Assembly (NCBI RefSeq): GCF_022376445.1
Contig: NW_025954969.1
Span: 558,001 to 622,000, forward strand
Direction of reading: 5' to 3'
DNA length: 64,000 nucleotides
Source of the DNA: Fomitopsis serialis
Lineage: Eukaryota; Basidiomycota; Agaricomycetes; Polyporales; Fomitopsidaceae
Shown here piece by piece: positions 33,940 to 46,222 of this stretch (position 1 is its first letter; every line of letters starts with the position of its first letter). A program made the translations under genes and the position numbers. The notes beneath the pieces were generated by a model that saw only the letters and a program-made list of their open reading frames with translations, ran no database searches and had not been told where the DNA came from.

Positions 33940-35030
33940 ATGTCTACGGACCATACCATGCCGTCCAGCAGGAAATACAGAGCTCCTTGCAGACCGCATC
34001 TACATTGCGCGCGTCATATCTACGGATACGGAGCACCGCGACAGACGACAGCGAGGAGCTCGTATGGGCGAGGAACGAGGTATGTAGCCAGTCCCGAGTC
34101 GAGCACTGTACATACTGACTTGACGCGTGCCATGCGTTCTATAGTGAAGGCCACTCTTGCGGCCCTTGAGGCCGATCTTGAGGACTTGGAGGAGAGCGTG
34201 AGGTCAGTGCCCATGTATTGTAGTAAGCTGTCTACTGAGGCCATCCCAGAATCGTCGAGCAGACGGGCGCGCGGATGTTCGGCCTGGAGGAGTCGGAGCT
34301 TATGGAGAGGCAGAAATACGTTGGTCATGTGCGACGCGAGATCGAGGTATGCGCCGTCATGATGTCTTCACCTTTGAGCTTCATTGACTCGCTGCTGACA
34401 CGCAGCACCATGACAGACGATGAGAGCGGAAGTCGACTCGGATACCCAAGGAAGACGCTCAAGACCACATTCTCAGATCGGCTTGCCTGCACCCTCATCT
34501 CGCCTCAGCAGCCGCGCGACATCACCTGCCCCTGGCGACGACCAGGCAGAATGGGCGAAGCAAGAGCAGCAGGTCCGTGTGTTGTCCTGTATTGTCGTCT
34601 TCGCATTCGAAATTGACATGCATCACGGCCGATGCCAGATGATTATGCGTCAACAAGACCAGACATTGGACTCCATTGGCGGTACCTTGTCCACCCTGGC
34701 CGAGCAAGCAGGCCTCATGGGCCGTGAGATCATGGAACACAATGAGTACGTACATTCGCCTTATGCTGACGCCACTGAATGATTAAGTGCACCTTACGCG
34801 AAGGATGCTTGACGACCTGGAACAGGGCGTCGACAGCTCAGGTACCAAGCTGGATTCTGCCATGACACGAATGAAGCGATTCATACGGCAAACAGAAGGT
34901 GCGCTGCGGAGTGATAGTCTAGGAACGTCGTTCACGTCGTAAATGATTGACAGAGACGAAATCTGGCTGGTGCATCATCATCCTGATTGTCGTCCTTATG
35001 ATACTTCTGCTGTTGGTGATTATCCTATAG
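33940..35030 (+). CDS. TLG1: Tlg1/syntaxin-6-type Qc-SNARE
   Basis: Tail-anchored SNARE of the trans-Golgi network and early endosomes, used in endosome-to-Golgi fusion. It starts 'MSTD', followed after a one-base gap by 'PYHAVQQEIQSSLQTASTLR', the conserved N-terminal three-helix domain of syntaxin 6/Tlg1. Then come 'TLAALEADLEDLEESVR', a Ser/Pro linker, the SNARE helix 'QQDQTLDSIGGTLSTLAEQA' (central Q) continuing 'GREIMEHNEMLDDLEQGVD', and a C-terminal anchor 'GWCIIILIVVLMILLLLVII'. Several short introns interrupt it. Near 33951 the start codon frame and the body differ by one base (CC where CCC is expected), so a missing C is the simplest explanation. Starting in the other frame would lose the methionine. 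Confidence 0.87.
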
Positions 35031-35499
35031 CTGTTGTGGGGGTTTACGGTGCGGCATGGACTGGAGTATATTACATTGCTTATGGTGGAGGGACTGTTGT
35101 ATTACGCTTATAATGACAGATGTGTGCGGAGCATATGATGTAGTACCACCATCATTAGGCTCTCAGGACTGCTTCCCTACATAGGAACCGGGGGCTGAGT
35201 AGCAATACGTTGCCTATACGTACGCATAAGTAAGTAGCTCAGAGTCTCAGACTCGGATGCAACTGGGATGCAGCATTGTTTGAGTGCACGTGCTTGGTTG
35301 TTTGCGCGTTGTTTGGCGGTCCGCCGCGGGCGCCTACGTCTCGTTGAGGTTCGCGTTGACTGACGAGCCAGCCTCCTCACTCTCTTTCCTCTAGGTCTGT
35401 TTGCCGTCTGGGTACCGCGACGACGACGACGGCCGCAGCTGCACACATTCTATTCTACTACTCCTATAATCTACCTCACAAACCACATCTAGTTACTTG
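35031..35499. other. Promoter and leader of the kinase gene
   Basis: Gap between two plus-strand genes. No open frame with features. The pyrimidine-rich stretch just before 35500 is consistent with a transcribed leader. Confidence 0.45.
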
Positions 35500-38490
35500 A
35501 TGGCAACCATGACTACAATGGCTCCGGACAGCCCCCCTCGCGCGCCTCCGGTCAAATACCACACCCCTCTTGGAACTCGATGGCAGAAAGAGAAAGCAGC
35601 GGCGGGTAGCGGTGCATTTGACTTTCCGGACGACGCGAAGTACGTCGGACCTTGGGTCATTGGCGAGTGCGTCGGCAAGGGCGCGAGCGGGCATGTCAAG
35701 ATCGCCAAGCACCGTCGGACTGGACAGCTCGCCGCCGTGAAGATCCTTCCACTGCAACCGTTCGTCAAGAACCGTGCGGACGCCGCTGCTCAGGCGAAGC
35801 TAGACAAGCAGCGTCTCGGCATTGACAGGGAGATCACTATGATGAAGCTCATGAACCACCCGAACATCATGCGCATCTACGACGTCTACGAAGGCGACAA
35901 GGAGCTCTATCTCATCTTGGAGTATGTCGAAGGCGGTGAGCTGTTTGACTTCCTTGTCAACCGCGGCAAGCTTCCCCCTCTGGAGGCTTTGGCGTACTTC
36001 AAGCAAGTCGTCTATGGTCTGAACTATGCGCACACGTTCTCTATCATCCACCGCGACCTCAAGCCCGAGAACATCCTCATCCACTCAATCAACCCTCCCC
36101 TGATCAAGATCGCTGACTGGGGAATGGCGGCGTTCGCTCCTCCTTCTCTGCAACTCGAGACTAGCTGTGGCAGCCCGCATTACGCGAGTCCGGAGATCGT
36201 CAACGGGCACAAGTACACTGGGACGGCGACTGATATATGGAGTTGCGGTGTGATTCTCTATGCACTTTTGACTGGAAGGCTGCCCTTCGACGACAAGAAT
36301 GTCAGGACCCTCCTCAGCAAGGTCAAGGTGGGCAAGTACGATATGCCGACCTATATCGACCCGATGGCCAAGGACCTTCTGTCGCGCATGCTTGTGGTCG
36401 ATGTCCAGAAGCGCATCACTGTATGTCTCTATTCGTCCGTGTTGCTCTCCTTTGACGAGGCACCTTGCAGATGGCTGAGATACTTACGCATCCCTGGCTC
36501 GAAGGCTCGACCCCTGGCATTACCTATGTCCCTGCGCCGCCTGTATCTGAGCTTGCTAAACCGCTGCCCTCTGCTCTGCACATCGACCGTGATCTATTTG
36601 AGTCTCTCTGCGTCATCTGGGGTCGCCACGCAGACGTAGACGGAATTCGGGCTGATCTGCTGAGCCCACCTGGGCAGGGTACTCTGGCTAAAGCATTCTA
36701 CTTCCTGCTACAGAAGCATCGCGAGCGGACGATGGAAGAACACGGCATTTTCATGGATCTTGACGAGGTCCTGATTGTGACTGGCAAAGTGGTCACAAAG
36801 CAATATTCGACGCCGGGCTCGCGACGGTCGACTCACTTGGAGCCTCAGGATCTCAACCGCCAAGCAATACCCCAGCACCAGTTCTTGCGGTCCACTCGTG
36901 CTGCCCCCGCGCCTCCGTCTAGGACTCCATCGCCCAAGCCTGGTGCTCTTGTTGTTACGACTGATGTGCCCATGGAACGGTCGCCTTCCAGAGCGCATCC
37001 ACCTTCTCCTGTTGGCCCCCGCCCGCAGAGAACTCGGCCTGCTTCTGCGTTCTCGCCCTCTGTTGCGAGACCTCAGACGAGCTTCGCCGCTCCCGCTCGC
37101 CAGCTCTTCCAGACAGGCATGAAGGGGCCGCTCTCGCCTCAGCCTTCGACGCAAGCTCATGCCCAAAGTCTCTTCCTTCCATACCAGCCCCGCGGGCCCG
37201 CGGCCCCGATGCGACGTGGCTCTGCACCTATTCCTATCCCGAGGGCTTCCGCCATGTCTCCTAACATCAATGACCCTGCTCGTGGTTACCGGGCGTCCAT
37301 GGGCGCGCCAACTCACGGTATCATTCACTCGCCCGTTCCTGTTCGTGCCGCTGCTACATCCATCCTGCCAATGATCGCCGCTCCGAGGGTCCCGGATGCG
37401 GGTCTGCAGAGGAACCTTGATCAATATGCCGATATGATCAACACGCAAGCCGTCTCCTGGAACGCAGCACGCCCGTCGGCGCCGCCACCGACCAACGTCA
37501 ACATGCCGGAGCCCATGGATGTGACTGACGCGCCGATTGAGACTGAACAGCCTCTTGGTGACAAACAGTCGCGCAGCGAGAGCAACGAGGCGCAGTGCGC
37601 TATGGTCATCGATGACAAGGAGAACTGGGACGCTGGTGCGCCTCATGCACGGTCGCATTCCCATGCGAACACTGGTGGTCTTGGCTTCGGGCAGTCGGTG
37701 CCTATGGCAAAGGAAATGGGGAATGTGGTGTTCTTCGGCGAGCCTCAGGCTGCGAAGGCGCCGAAGAAGGACAGAAGGAGCCGACGTAAGTGACGACGAT
37801 CTCTGTAATTTGTGGCTTGCTTCATTCACTGTGTAATGTTCAGCTCCTGCTCTGGATCTTCACGGCACACCGGTTCTGCATAAGAGGTCGACATTCTCCA
37901 TGGTTGGGTCTCCTGGTCTCATGTCGCCGCAGTCCTCCATGATCGGCTCTCCGGCGGGCGAGTTCAAGGGCTGGTTCTCCAATCTGTTCCACTGGAAGGT
38001 GCAGTCCTTCACGCTCTACTCCGCCGCGGACCTCTTCACCACTCGCGCCGAGATCGCGCGTCTGCTCGACCAGAGTGGCGTACTCTCAATGATCGAGGAC
38101 CACCACAGCTGGTACACGCTGAAGTGCAGCACGGCTGACATCCAGGAAGGGCCTAGCGGCGCCTACAAGCAGGTCCGCTTCCGCGTCGACTTCGCCTCTG
38201 CCTCTGCCGGCCAACAATACGCTTCGCCCTCCACTGCCACCCCGCGTCTTTCTCAGACTGCTCTCCCTGCGCCGTCGAGCTCGTTCGGGGGCTCGAGGCT
38301 GCGGATGGACAAGTTCTTCGGGTACGAGACGGGCGTGGCTTTGGTGCTGGAGAAGGGCTCTGTCTCCACGTTCAAGGCGATCTGCCAGCGTGTCCGGGCG
38401 GAATGGAGGCTTGACGCGATGCAGTCTCCTAGGGGCGTGGGCCCGACGATAGGCTACACCCCCAGCATCGAGCAGCGGTTTTCTGCGTGA
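35500..38490 (+). CDS. Gin4/Hsl1/Kcc4-type protein kinase with KA1-like tail
   Basis: Ser/Thr kinase of the CAMK/Nim1 group, which in yeast localises at the bud-neck septins and controls the morphogenesis checkpoint through Swe1/Wee1. Three exons, 35500-36420, 36471-37785 and 37844-38490, give an intact 960-residue protein. Kinase domain roughly residues 50-340: Gly loop 'IGECVGKGASGHVKIAK', Lys in 'AAVKIL', catalytic loop 'IIHRDLKPENIL', magnesium loop 'IADWGMAAF' (DWG where most kinases have DFG), activation segment 'ETSCGSPHYASPEIV', 'DIWSCGVILYALLTGRLPFD'. Then a long Pro/Ser/Arg-rich region, and a C-terminal module from 'EFKGWFSNLFHWKV' to the end that fits a KA1-like lipid-binding fold. 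The DWG is visible directly; DWG also occurs in fungal relatives, so activity is likely kept. No frame problems in 2.9 kb of coding sequence. Confidence 0.9.
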
Positions 38491-41216
38491 GACGGACGCG
38501 CGGTGCTTGCAAAGTACTAGAGTAACAGTTCGTGGATATGGAGTTACGTAGAACATTAGCCTACATCCTACCAACGCCGCTCGCTTCATACGGTACTCTC
38601 ACAGCCTATCATCTTACCGCGCACGTAGCACACGACTGTGATATGTGCGTGGTATACACACTACGCGATGTAATATATATATTTCTCGAGGACAGTAAAC
38701 ACTACAATGTCATAATTGGAAATTGGATGCACGCATTGGCTGGACCGTGGACGAGCGCAAGGCAGGTAAGTACATGTCCGATGGGACGTTTGGACGCGGC
38801 ATTCGACTGCCAGCCTGAGTCTCAACCTTTCAGCGATCCGTGGGGTCTTGTCCCGGGCCCCGCATTTGGCTTGCATGTGGGCACTCGCAGCATTCCTCAC
38901 CGCGAGCGGTGCGATGAAGGCTACATAAGACGGGAGCTCCACGACAATCACGCGAGGTCGGATGGGGTGGAGAAGAAACCAGACGCGGAAGAAGTCGAAG
39001 AAGCGAACAACGAGGAGGAGGAAGGTGACCCAGACCCACCGCAGAACCGTGACGGATCGTGTGGTTGCTGCACGGCAGCGCCGTCCTATATAAATACCCT
39101 CTACTCAATTACTCATATCACACGCGACAAATTCGTGCACCCAGGGTGAAATGCCGACTTGCGACCTCGAGAGAAGGACACCGACTCTAGGACCGTACCA
39201 TCCGTACCGTACCAGTACTACCACCGTCTTCCCCCTCTCTCTTCTCCGTTTTCTCCCCCGCATGCTATAACTTATCGCACATGTTTCATGCCTATCATGG
39301 ACAGGCAGAATCGGCTGATTAAAACGCGCGACTCGGACGCGCACACCACTGGGTACGTATGAATCCCTCAACACATTGAATGCGCCCCTAAACCCGCCAT
39401 CTACCGCTATATTAGTACATAAGAATTATACCCATAGACTACGAATACACACGCCTGAATATAGATGCAGTATCCATCATCATCAAGTATGACTTGCATG
39501 TGGCGGCGGAATGGCGGCGAACTTCAAAACCTTCCCAATTTGGACAGCAGACTTTAGCCGGATGTGTGGGCGCTCTCAGGCTGCCTTCCTCGGAGTCCTC
39601 ATAATCCCAGGATTTCCGCCTCTGCTGTGCTGGCAGGCATGTGGGTGAGTAACACGATTTGAGGATATGCCCGCCTGTGCTCAGCAGCATATGTAGTAGT
39701 GATCAACGTGCCTCAGACGGCGACGGCGACGCACGTCCGCCTCGTTTGAATACCGCAAGTACTGGGCCCTGGCACGATACACTCGGAGGTGTCAGCGGGA
39801 CAAAGTAGTCTCTTTCGCCCGTAGTGCCTGCTTCTTCCCTGCCAGCGCTCACCGGACCCTACTGGACCTTAACTGGACCTCTGACGTGATGCATCACGCA
39901 CAGCGATTATTGATGATCGTGGTAACGAGGGGCCTTGACACCGAAACCCATTCTCTCGGCCTCCACTGCAAGTTGCCCTGGTCACGACGCCCGCGTCAAG
40001 ACTGAAGATTACGCAGACAGTGGTATGGACCCACATGGAGTACTTGCTGTATCTTCATTCAATACCGCCGTGTTTGTTGAACGATTTCGCCTTTCTGGCA
40101 CTATAGTAAGCTGACCAAATGTACAACACGCCGGCGCACCGTCGCCACCGCGCCCATTGGGCGTCGTCCGCTTGTCACTTACATAGCCGTTTAAATGGCT
40201 GCTGTGGGTCTGCTAAACCGATGTTCCACGCTTATTAGGCTTCCAAACAGCTGCCAGCTGCCATCACATTCTAGTCGCTCAATCCCGAGGGGACGTGTAC
40301 TCGGATGCAGTCCTTGACAATGGACACCAACCTACAAGTCGAACAGTCCCAGAGGCACAGGGCGGGGGCAAAGGTTCGTCAATAAAGATGTATTGCTCAC
40401 TCAGTGTTCTCGTTCATCATAGATGTCCGTCGCTCTTTACTGCATGCGTCTGCGTCGAGGGACTCAAGGCGCTGCCTTCGTGCGCCTGAGCCTGGGATTC
40501 GGTTCTCGCGCCTGTCCCGAAAATATCGGTTTCTATATGCGTACTAGCACTATTATGGCGGACACGTCGAGCAGCTCCGGACAGCCTGAGTACGGCCACG
40601 CTGGTGCGGACGTCCGACGAGCGGTAGAAGGCCGAATCGCCGTGAATGCGATGTCAAACCTTGTATGAACAATACGTTATCGGTTCGCGAAGTCTTCGGA
40701 GGAGTGGCTCTCTCGGCACATGCGTCTTGCAGTAGCTGACCGCGTTCGAGTATTTCCACTAGGATTGCATTTACCTGCAACATCGCAGTGGGTCTGTACA
40801 GTATCGATACCAAACTTGAAGGCTCCAGCCGCCGGCATCTTCCACTCCACACAGCGGGTGCCCGTCTGGGAACATGGGCGGCATCTGGAGAACTTCTAGA
40901 TTCGCCGAACTACCGCCATTCAGTCCAAAGCCAGTCAAATTGAATATGGGCGGCTAACCCTTGGGGACGACTTCGGTTAATGCGTCCTACAAATCTGATC
41001 TCGGGAAAACAGCCACGCATACAGCTAGCCACCGTGTTACGATGCTGTCAACTAGCATGTCGGCGGCGGCATTCGCGCCCGCAGGCAAGAGTACCTTCTC
41101 GTGTCAACCACGACGGCGACCCCAGTACCCAGGCTTCGATGGTCCCCGCTGTTGACTTTGCTTCAACACACCACTGTCCGTAGCACTTGCGAGGCCCTGG
41201 CTTTGCGTATGCGCCT
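38491..41216. other. 2.7 kb without a recognised gene
   Basis: I see no supported gene. The open frames do not contain motifs and do not connect by introns. A long transcribed 3' region for the kinase may occupy the left end. The right end is the promoter of the DUF6533 gene. No repeats or mobile-element ends were noticed. Confidence 0.45.
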
Positions 41217-43090
41217 ATGAGTACCACGGGAGACACCCTGGCAATACTTGCTAATCTCGCGCACGACCGGGGGCTTCACGCGGGTAAGGCCGTTTACACG
41301 CCATTAATCTTAATAATGCTCAATTGACTCCTTTATCTCAGCTGCAGCATTGACATGGCTGGCCTACGACTATGTGTTATCGCTTGAGGACGAGGTTCGT
41401 GCATCGGTAATCATGCTGGAACCTACTCTGAAGCTCGCGTTCATAGGTGGATCTGATCTGGAGGTAGGGTGAGAACCTTGCATATTGGTTCGCCTCGTCT
41501 AACCTCGCCCTCGGAGTTCTGCGGATACGGTCCCGAAGCTTCTTTACTTCATTTCACGATATTTCGGCCTTATCGTACAATGGTCAGTCGAAGACATTCG
41601 TTTTGATTCAGATGCTCGTGCTGACAAAATGTACTTGTAGCATGAATTGCGCTGACATACCAAGACTATAGTACGGCTCCAGATTTTCTCTACTGATTAT
41701 AGCGCTCAATGTCGACATAGCTGTCGAGCTGCGCTGATATGGACTGCCATGTAAGTCATGGAAAGGTAACACAAGCATAGGCAACGCTCACGCCCGAACC
41801 CAGTGCTCTCTATACCCTGGTATTTTGCGTCGAGTTCAGCCTGATGCTTAGGATTTACGCGCTGTACGGGCAAAGTCGATTGAGTAAGGTTTCGCGCATC
41901 TTTTTGAGCGCAGTCAGATGCTGATCGACTGGCTAGTCTCCTTGATTCTCAGCAGTGCATTTACTGGTTGGTGCAGTTCATAGCTCCTGCTCGTGGAGTG
42001 CACTTACATAGTTCCGGTGATCACAGTGGAAACTATGGTCAGGATTAGAAAGCAGATTCAATAACCGCGTAAATAGCTGATCACTCAATATTTGGCCTAC
42101 AGTGCGTTCTTGTCATGAGCAGCGTGGGCTACAAGGAGATGTTCTGGGCGATCATGCCGTATCCTTCAAGTTGGCCGATCGAGGGGTGTTTCTACCCACC
42201 GACCCCTTCATGGTTTCACGGATCCTGGTGAGTCGCATACTCCTTCTCAACATGGCTTTAATAAACGAATGCGTTCCAGGCTACCTTTAGCAGGATTTGA
42301 GAGTAAGTCTGTTATATGACGTCGGCATATTGTCCTCATCGAGGCCTTTTGACGCTCGAAATGGATAGCCCTCCTTTTTGTCCTGATGGCTATCAAAGTC
42401 TACTCGTATCGACCACTAGGGGAGCTTCCCATCCTGCTGCGCGTACTTCGGGACGGCACCATATATTACCTTGTGTGAGGCGTCGAACTTCTGTGTTCAT
42501 GCTTACAAAAGATGCTAACTTCGAATGTGCTCCAGCATACTCGGCAAGTCAACCTATGACGTGTCCTTCGAGTTGCTTCTGACCGTGAATACCCACCAGT
42601 CGCCTTAATTCTGTGTATTATCTCGCCCTACACGTCCAACACATTCCTCGGAGTCATGGTGACTGTGTGCGTATCTGCTCTCCTCATGGTGAAATCGGCT
42701 GACCGTCGATTAGCTGGCTATCCGCAATATTGTCATTCTCGGTAACGACGTTCTCTACGCACTTCTGTGTCATTCGCACCGTTGACTTGAAGATAATTTC
42801 CCCAGGGCGCTCACCTCCTTCTCAGCCTCCGCGCTCTCGCCGCAGAGCGCGAACGACTGGACATTGCCACACCGGACATATCCGAAGACGTGCCAGAGAT
42901 CAGCCAAGGCCTGAGCATCCCCGACACCGACGCTCAGCGGTCGCCACTGGAGATTCACGAGCTCATGCCCCGCCTGCCGCAGCCCGCCCGTTCCCTTCGA
43001 CGGCCTGTGACAGACCGTCGGACGCAAGAATCCCGACGTCAACAATTGAGCAGGAATCCAACTTGGTTACAGGACTGGGAGTGCATATAG
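41217..43090 (+). CDS. DUF6533-domain membrane protein
   Basis: Integral membrane protein of unknown function from a family with many copies in mushroom genomes. Exon 1 starts 'MSTTGDTLAILANLAHDRGL'. After an intron comes the domain signature 'ALTWLAYDYVLSLEDEV' and then 'TVPKLLYFISRYFGLIVQW'. Later exons give 'LYTLVFCVEFSLMLRIYALY', 'GYKEMFWAIMPYPSSWPIEG' and 'SPYTSNTFLGVMVT'. The soluble tail 'DIATPDISEDVPEISQGLSI' ends at 43090. About six or seven membrane helices are expected. Exon limits between about 41640 and 42780 were not all resolved, and one-base errors may be present there. Neighbouring genes give no clue to function. Confidence 0.72.
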
Positions 43091-43512
43091 TGATCTACAT
43101 TTACTGACAGTGATACCGAACTTTTCTTGAACACCAGCGGAACTGCTGTTTACACGTATAATCGTCGTAATGCTACTATCCTGATACGAATGCTTTCGCC
43201 ATCATGTTGCTCGATCGCTCAACCTACTTATGTATCATACCATACTTTTTTGAGGCTGCCCCACTAGTAGTCAATAACACGAGACAGTTGCTAGACGGAC
43301 TACGTACCACCATGATCTTCCTCAGCCTCGAGTCAGCTGCGCGTGGTGTCACCACACACTTAAACCCAAGATTGCCAAGCATTCGGAGAAACAATAAGAT
43401 TAGGCACTACTTACGAGGGCGTATGTACACACTTATATACAGTAGACAGGCAGCCGAGAGGAATAAGAGCATATTTACGACATGACAGACACAAGCAAAG
43501 CGAACAAGCCCA
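43091..43512. other. Intergenic between convergent genes
   Basis: Contains the 3' ends of the DUF6533 gene (+) and the SWI3-like gene (-). AT-richer than the flanking exons. No gene seen. Confidence 0.5.
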
Positions 43513-45758
43513 TCAACTCAGCTGCGCGACGTTCCCACCAGGGATAGGACCGGAGGTGGCGTCCAGAGGCGTACCAGCAGGCACCTCGTTAACTCTCGCG
43601 CCTTGACCGTTCGTAGCCAAGGCCGTCTGTGCCTGCTGGGCAGCACCGACGAGGTTGGCAGGCGAGCCGCCGTTCGCGTTCTTTGTGAGCTCAGAGCGCA
43701 CGTTCTCGAGCATCTTCCGCAGGCCGACCCGCTCGCTGACGAGCGCCATCCGTGCGCTTTCGAGACTCCGCCGCTCGTCCTCGAGCAGCTCCTCGAGTTC
43801 CTCGAACTGCGCCATCTTCAGCTCGAGCTTGGTCAGCGTGAGCTTGATCAGCGTCGCGATCGTGGACTTGATCTGATTGTCCTCGGCGTCTGCGAGCGCG
43901 TTTGCTGCTTTCGCGGACGACTTGAGTGCCAGAGCCGCTGCGCGTTGCACCTTCGAGTGAGGAAGGGTGGCAGTGGGTTTTGGCGGTGCGGACTCAGAGT
44001 CGACAACCATCGAGTCTCCAGACGTCTCTTGTGCCGTTGAATTCTCGCCGCCGGTGGATTCACCAGGCTGAGCGGAAGATGTATCTTTTGGCGCGTCCTC
44101 GTCCATACGATCCTCGCTGAACTTCTCGGCACTCGAATTCCCTACCTCCGTCTCTCCGCCCTCCGCAGGCTTCTCTTCCGTCTTGCCCTCCTCCGTCTCC
44201 TCCTTATCGCCATCGGTGAGCGCGTGGAGAGCTGTCTTAGCTGCTTCCGCAGCAACACCAGGGTTAATCACGCCAGCCAGGAAGGCGACTACGCTCATGA
44301 CGGGGTTGTCCGCCTGCTCGAAGGGCAGCCGCGCATATCGCAATGGGCCCATGTTACCCTCCGTCTGGACATACGGGTCCTCGATCGGGAGCTGCAAGAA
44401 CTTGCGGATGCACTGCTGGGCAGATCTCGAGCCGACGTGCTCCTCGACTGCCGACCAGTCGTCGTCGTACATCTCCACACCCTCGAGCAGGAGCAAGATT
44501 TCCTGGTCCGTCCAGTCGTCGTCCGCACCAGTGCCACTCCCGTGTTGTAGGCCGCCTGCGTTCGACGCGGCTGTGAGCTTCACAAAGTCACCGCTGAACA
44601 TCGTCGAGGGGAAGCGCCCGTCGAGATAGCATGGCGGGCAGAGCTCAAAGTTCTTCTGCTTGAGCGAGTGGTACCGCTCCGCCGTACAGTCGACCCCACA
44701 CGTGTCGCATTGGTACTTGACCGCTATCTGCCGCTCGACGCCGTTAAGTCCGTTCGCGGTGCTGGCGAGGGCGCTCGCTTCGCCTGCGCTCACTTCGCGT
44801 GACGATTTTGAGGTGGTCTGGTAGATAGACGAGCGGAGCTCGAGGGAGGCGAGAGTAGGGGTAGATGCTGGCTTCGCTGCGCCGTTGACGGTGGGCGCAC
44901 CGCCGGCTGGATTTGGTGGATTTGGTGGCTTCGTCCCTGGGTGCAGGGATTGGAGGCCCCGTGGCGTGTCAAGAATGACACGGAAGTGGCCGGTGAAGGG
45001 GGGTGCCAGAGCAGCTGGCCGTTGGTCCGGGTCGATCTAGAATAAAATTCGTCCCAGATACACGTTCAGAAGGCAGCGAGCACGTACCTGGTAGTTGATG
45101 AGGCCCCATTGCTCGAGGAACGCGTGCACCCGCATGATCGCGCATACGTCTCCTGCGAGGTTTCTGCGACACGCAGTCACAGTGAGATACTCGGTGGGTC
45201 GCAGCCGGTATGTGTTGACCATGAAGTCGCGGTAGTCTTTGTAGATCGAAGGCGTTTTCGATCGGTGCCGAGAGTTGAAGTATTCGGGAAGGGCACGCCG
45301 CTCGATTGGGTGTATCTTGGACATGTCGAACCAAGCGGAATACGAGGGTATAATGACTTCGTGCGTCTGGGCAGCGAGATACTTTCGTGCTTGGTCCTCG
45401 AGTCGTAGCCTTGTCGCCTCAAGCTGAGCGGGGTCTTCCTCGTCGTTCTCATCTGCTGACTCTGCCTCCTCGTCACCCGCGTCGCCGCCCTCCGCCATGG
45501 ACACGTCTCCGCCATCCTCTTCTCCTTCCCCTTTAGCAAGCGCGCAGGGACCGCTGAGGCAGGCTCGCTTGAACTTGCAGGCGCATCTGGCGGGGGAAGA
45601 TTCCCGACGTCTCCTCCTTGGACGGGTTCTAGTTCGCTTCGTTTTCCAGCAGCATTGTCAGGGTCGACTGGTGTCGCCCCTTGGTTTACAGTCAGTCGGA
45701 TCCGCTTCGCGTCGGGATTGCTTGGTTGTGGCGAGGCGGTACGCTTCGGCGAGGACAT
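43513..45758 (-). CDS. RSC8: SWI3/RSC8 chromatin-remodelling subunit
   Basis: Core scaffold of SWI/SNF-type remodellers. Two exons: 45758-45088 and 45036-43513. Domain order is classical. An acidic N-terminus is followed by a SWIRM domain ('[20 protein letters not shown]' to '[14 protein letters not shown]'), a ZZ-like zinc finger ('[17 protein letters not shown]', '[14 protein letters not shown]'), a SANT domain ('[20 protein letters not shown]', '[19 protein letters not shown]'), a Glu/Ser-rich linker and a C-terminal coiled coil ('[20 protein letters not shown]'). About 731 residues if one missing base near 45530-45545 is allowed: the exon total is 2195 bp, one short of a multiple of three, and the frame shifts between the Pro-rich start and the acidic segment. 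Whether it serves SWI/SNF, RSC or both cannot be told. The promoter of about 460 bp is shared with the divergent PPR gene. Confidence 0.9.
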
Positions 45759-46222
45759 TGCAGTCAAGAGAGCAGACGGTAGTTAAAACAACACCGTCGC
45801 TTAGGCCAAAAAATGAAAAAGATGAGCCAGTCAGACCGGGGAGGAAGGGGAGCTTGGCTGGAGGTTTGAACGATTGAACGAACGGCGAGCGCTGCAGATG
45901 GGCGCGACGACTGGCGTGACTGGCGCGTCGTGACTGTGTTACACGTGACACTCTTCCCTAAGTCACAGTGGGCGTCGATCTGCTACGGCCTCCCACTTGC
46001 CCACGTACTCGTCGTCCTCCGCTGGCACGCTTCGTCCTCCCGAATGCCTCAGCTATCCAGGCAGTTTCAGCGAGCGCAATACTCACGTAGGATTGATTGA
46101 AATTCCGGTGCTTCCGGAGATCTCAGCGAGAGAGGCAAATTAGCTAGCGGGTTGCGTGGTACGCATATTTCGCATGCTAAATCTGAAGAAATGTATCGTC
46201 TCATTCGTTACGGCGACAGTGT

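Noticed and set aside
36708..37829. 373-codon minus-strand open frame over the kinase
   Set aside because: Antisense shadow of exon 2 of an intact kinase.
43513..45758. Reading the SWI3-like gene as two adjacent genes
   Set aside because: SWIRM, ZZ, SANT and coiled coil follow in the normal family order across one intron; the break is a one-base shift.
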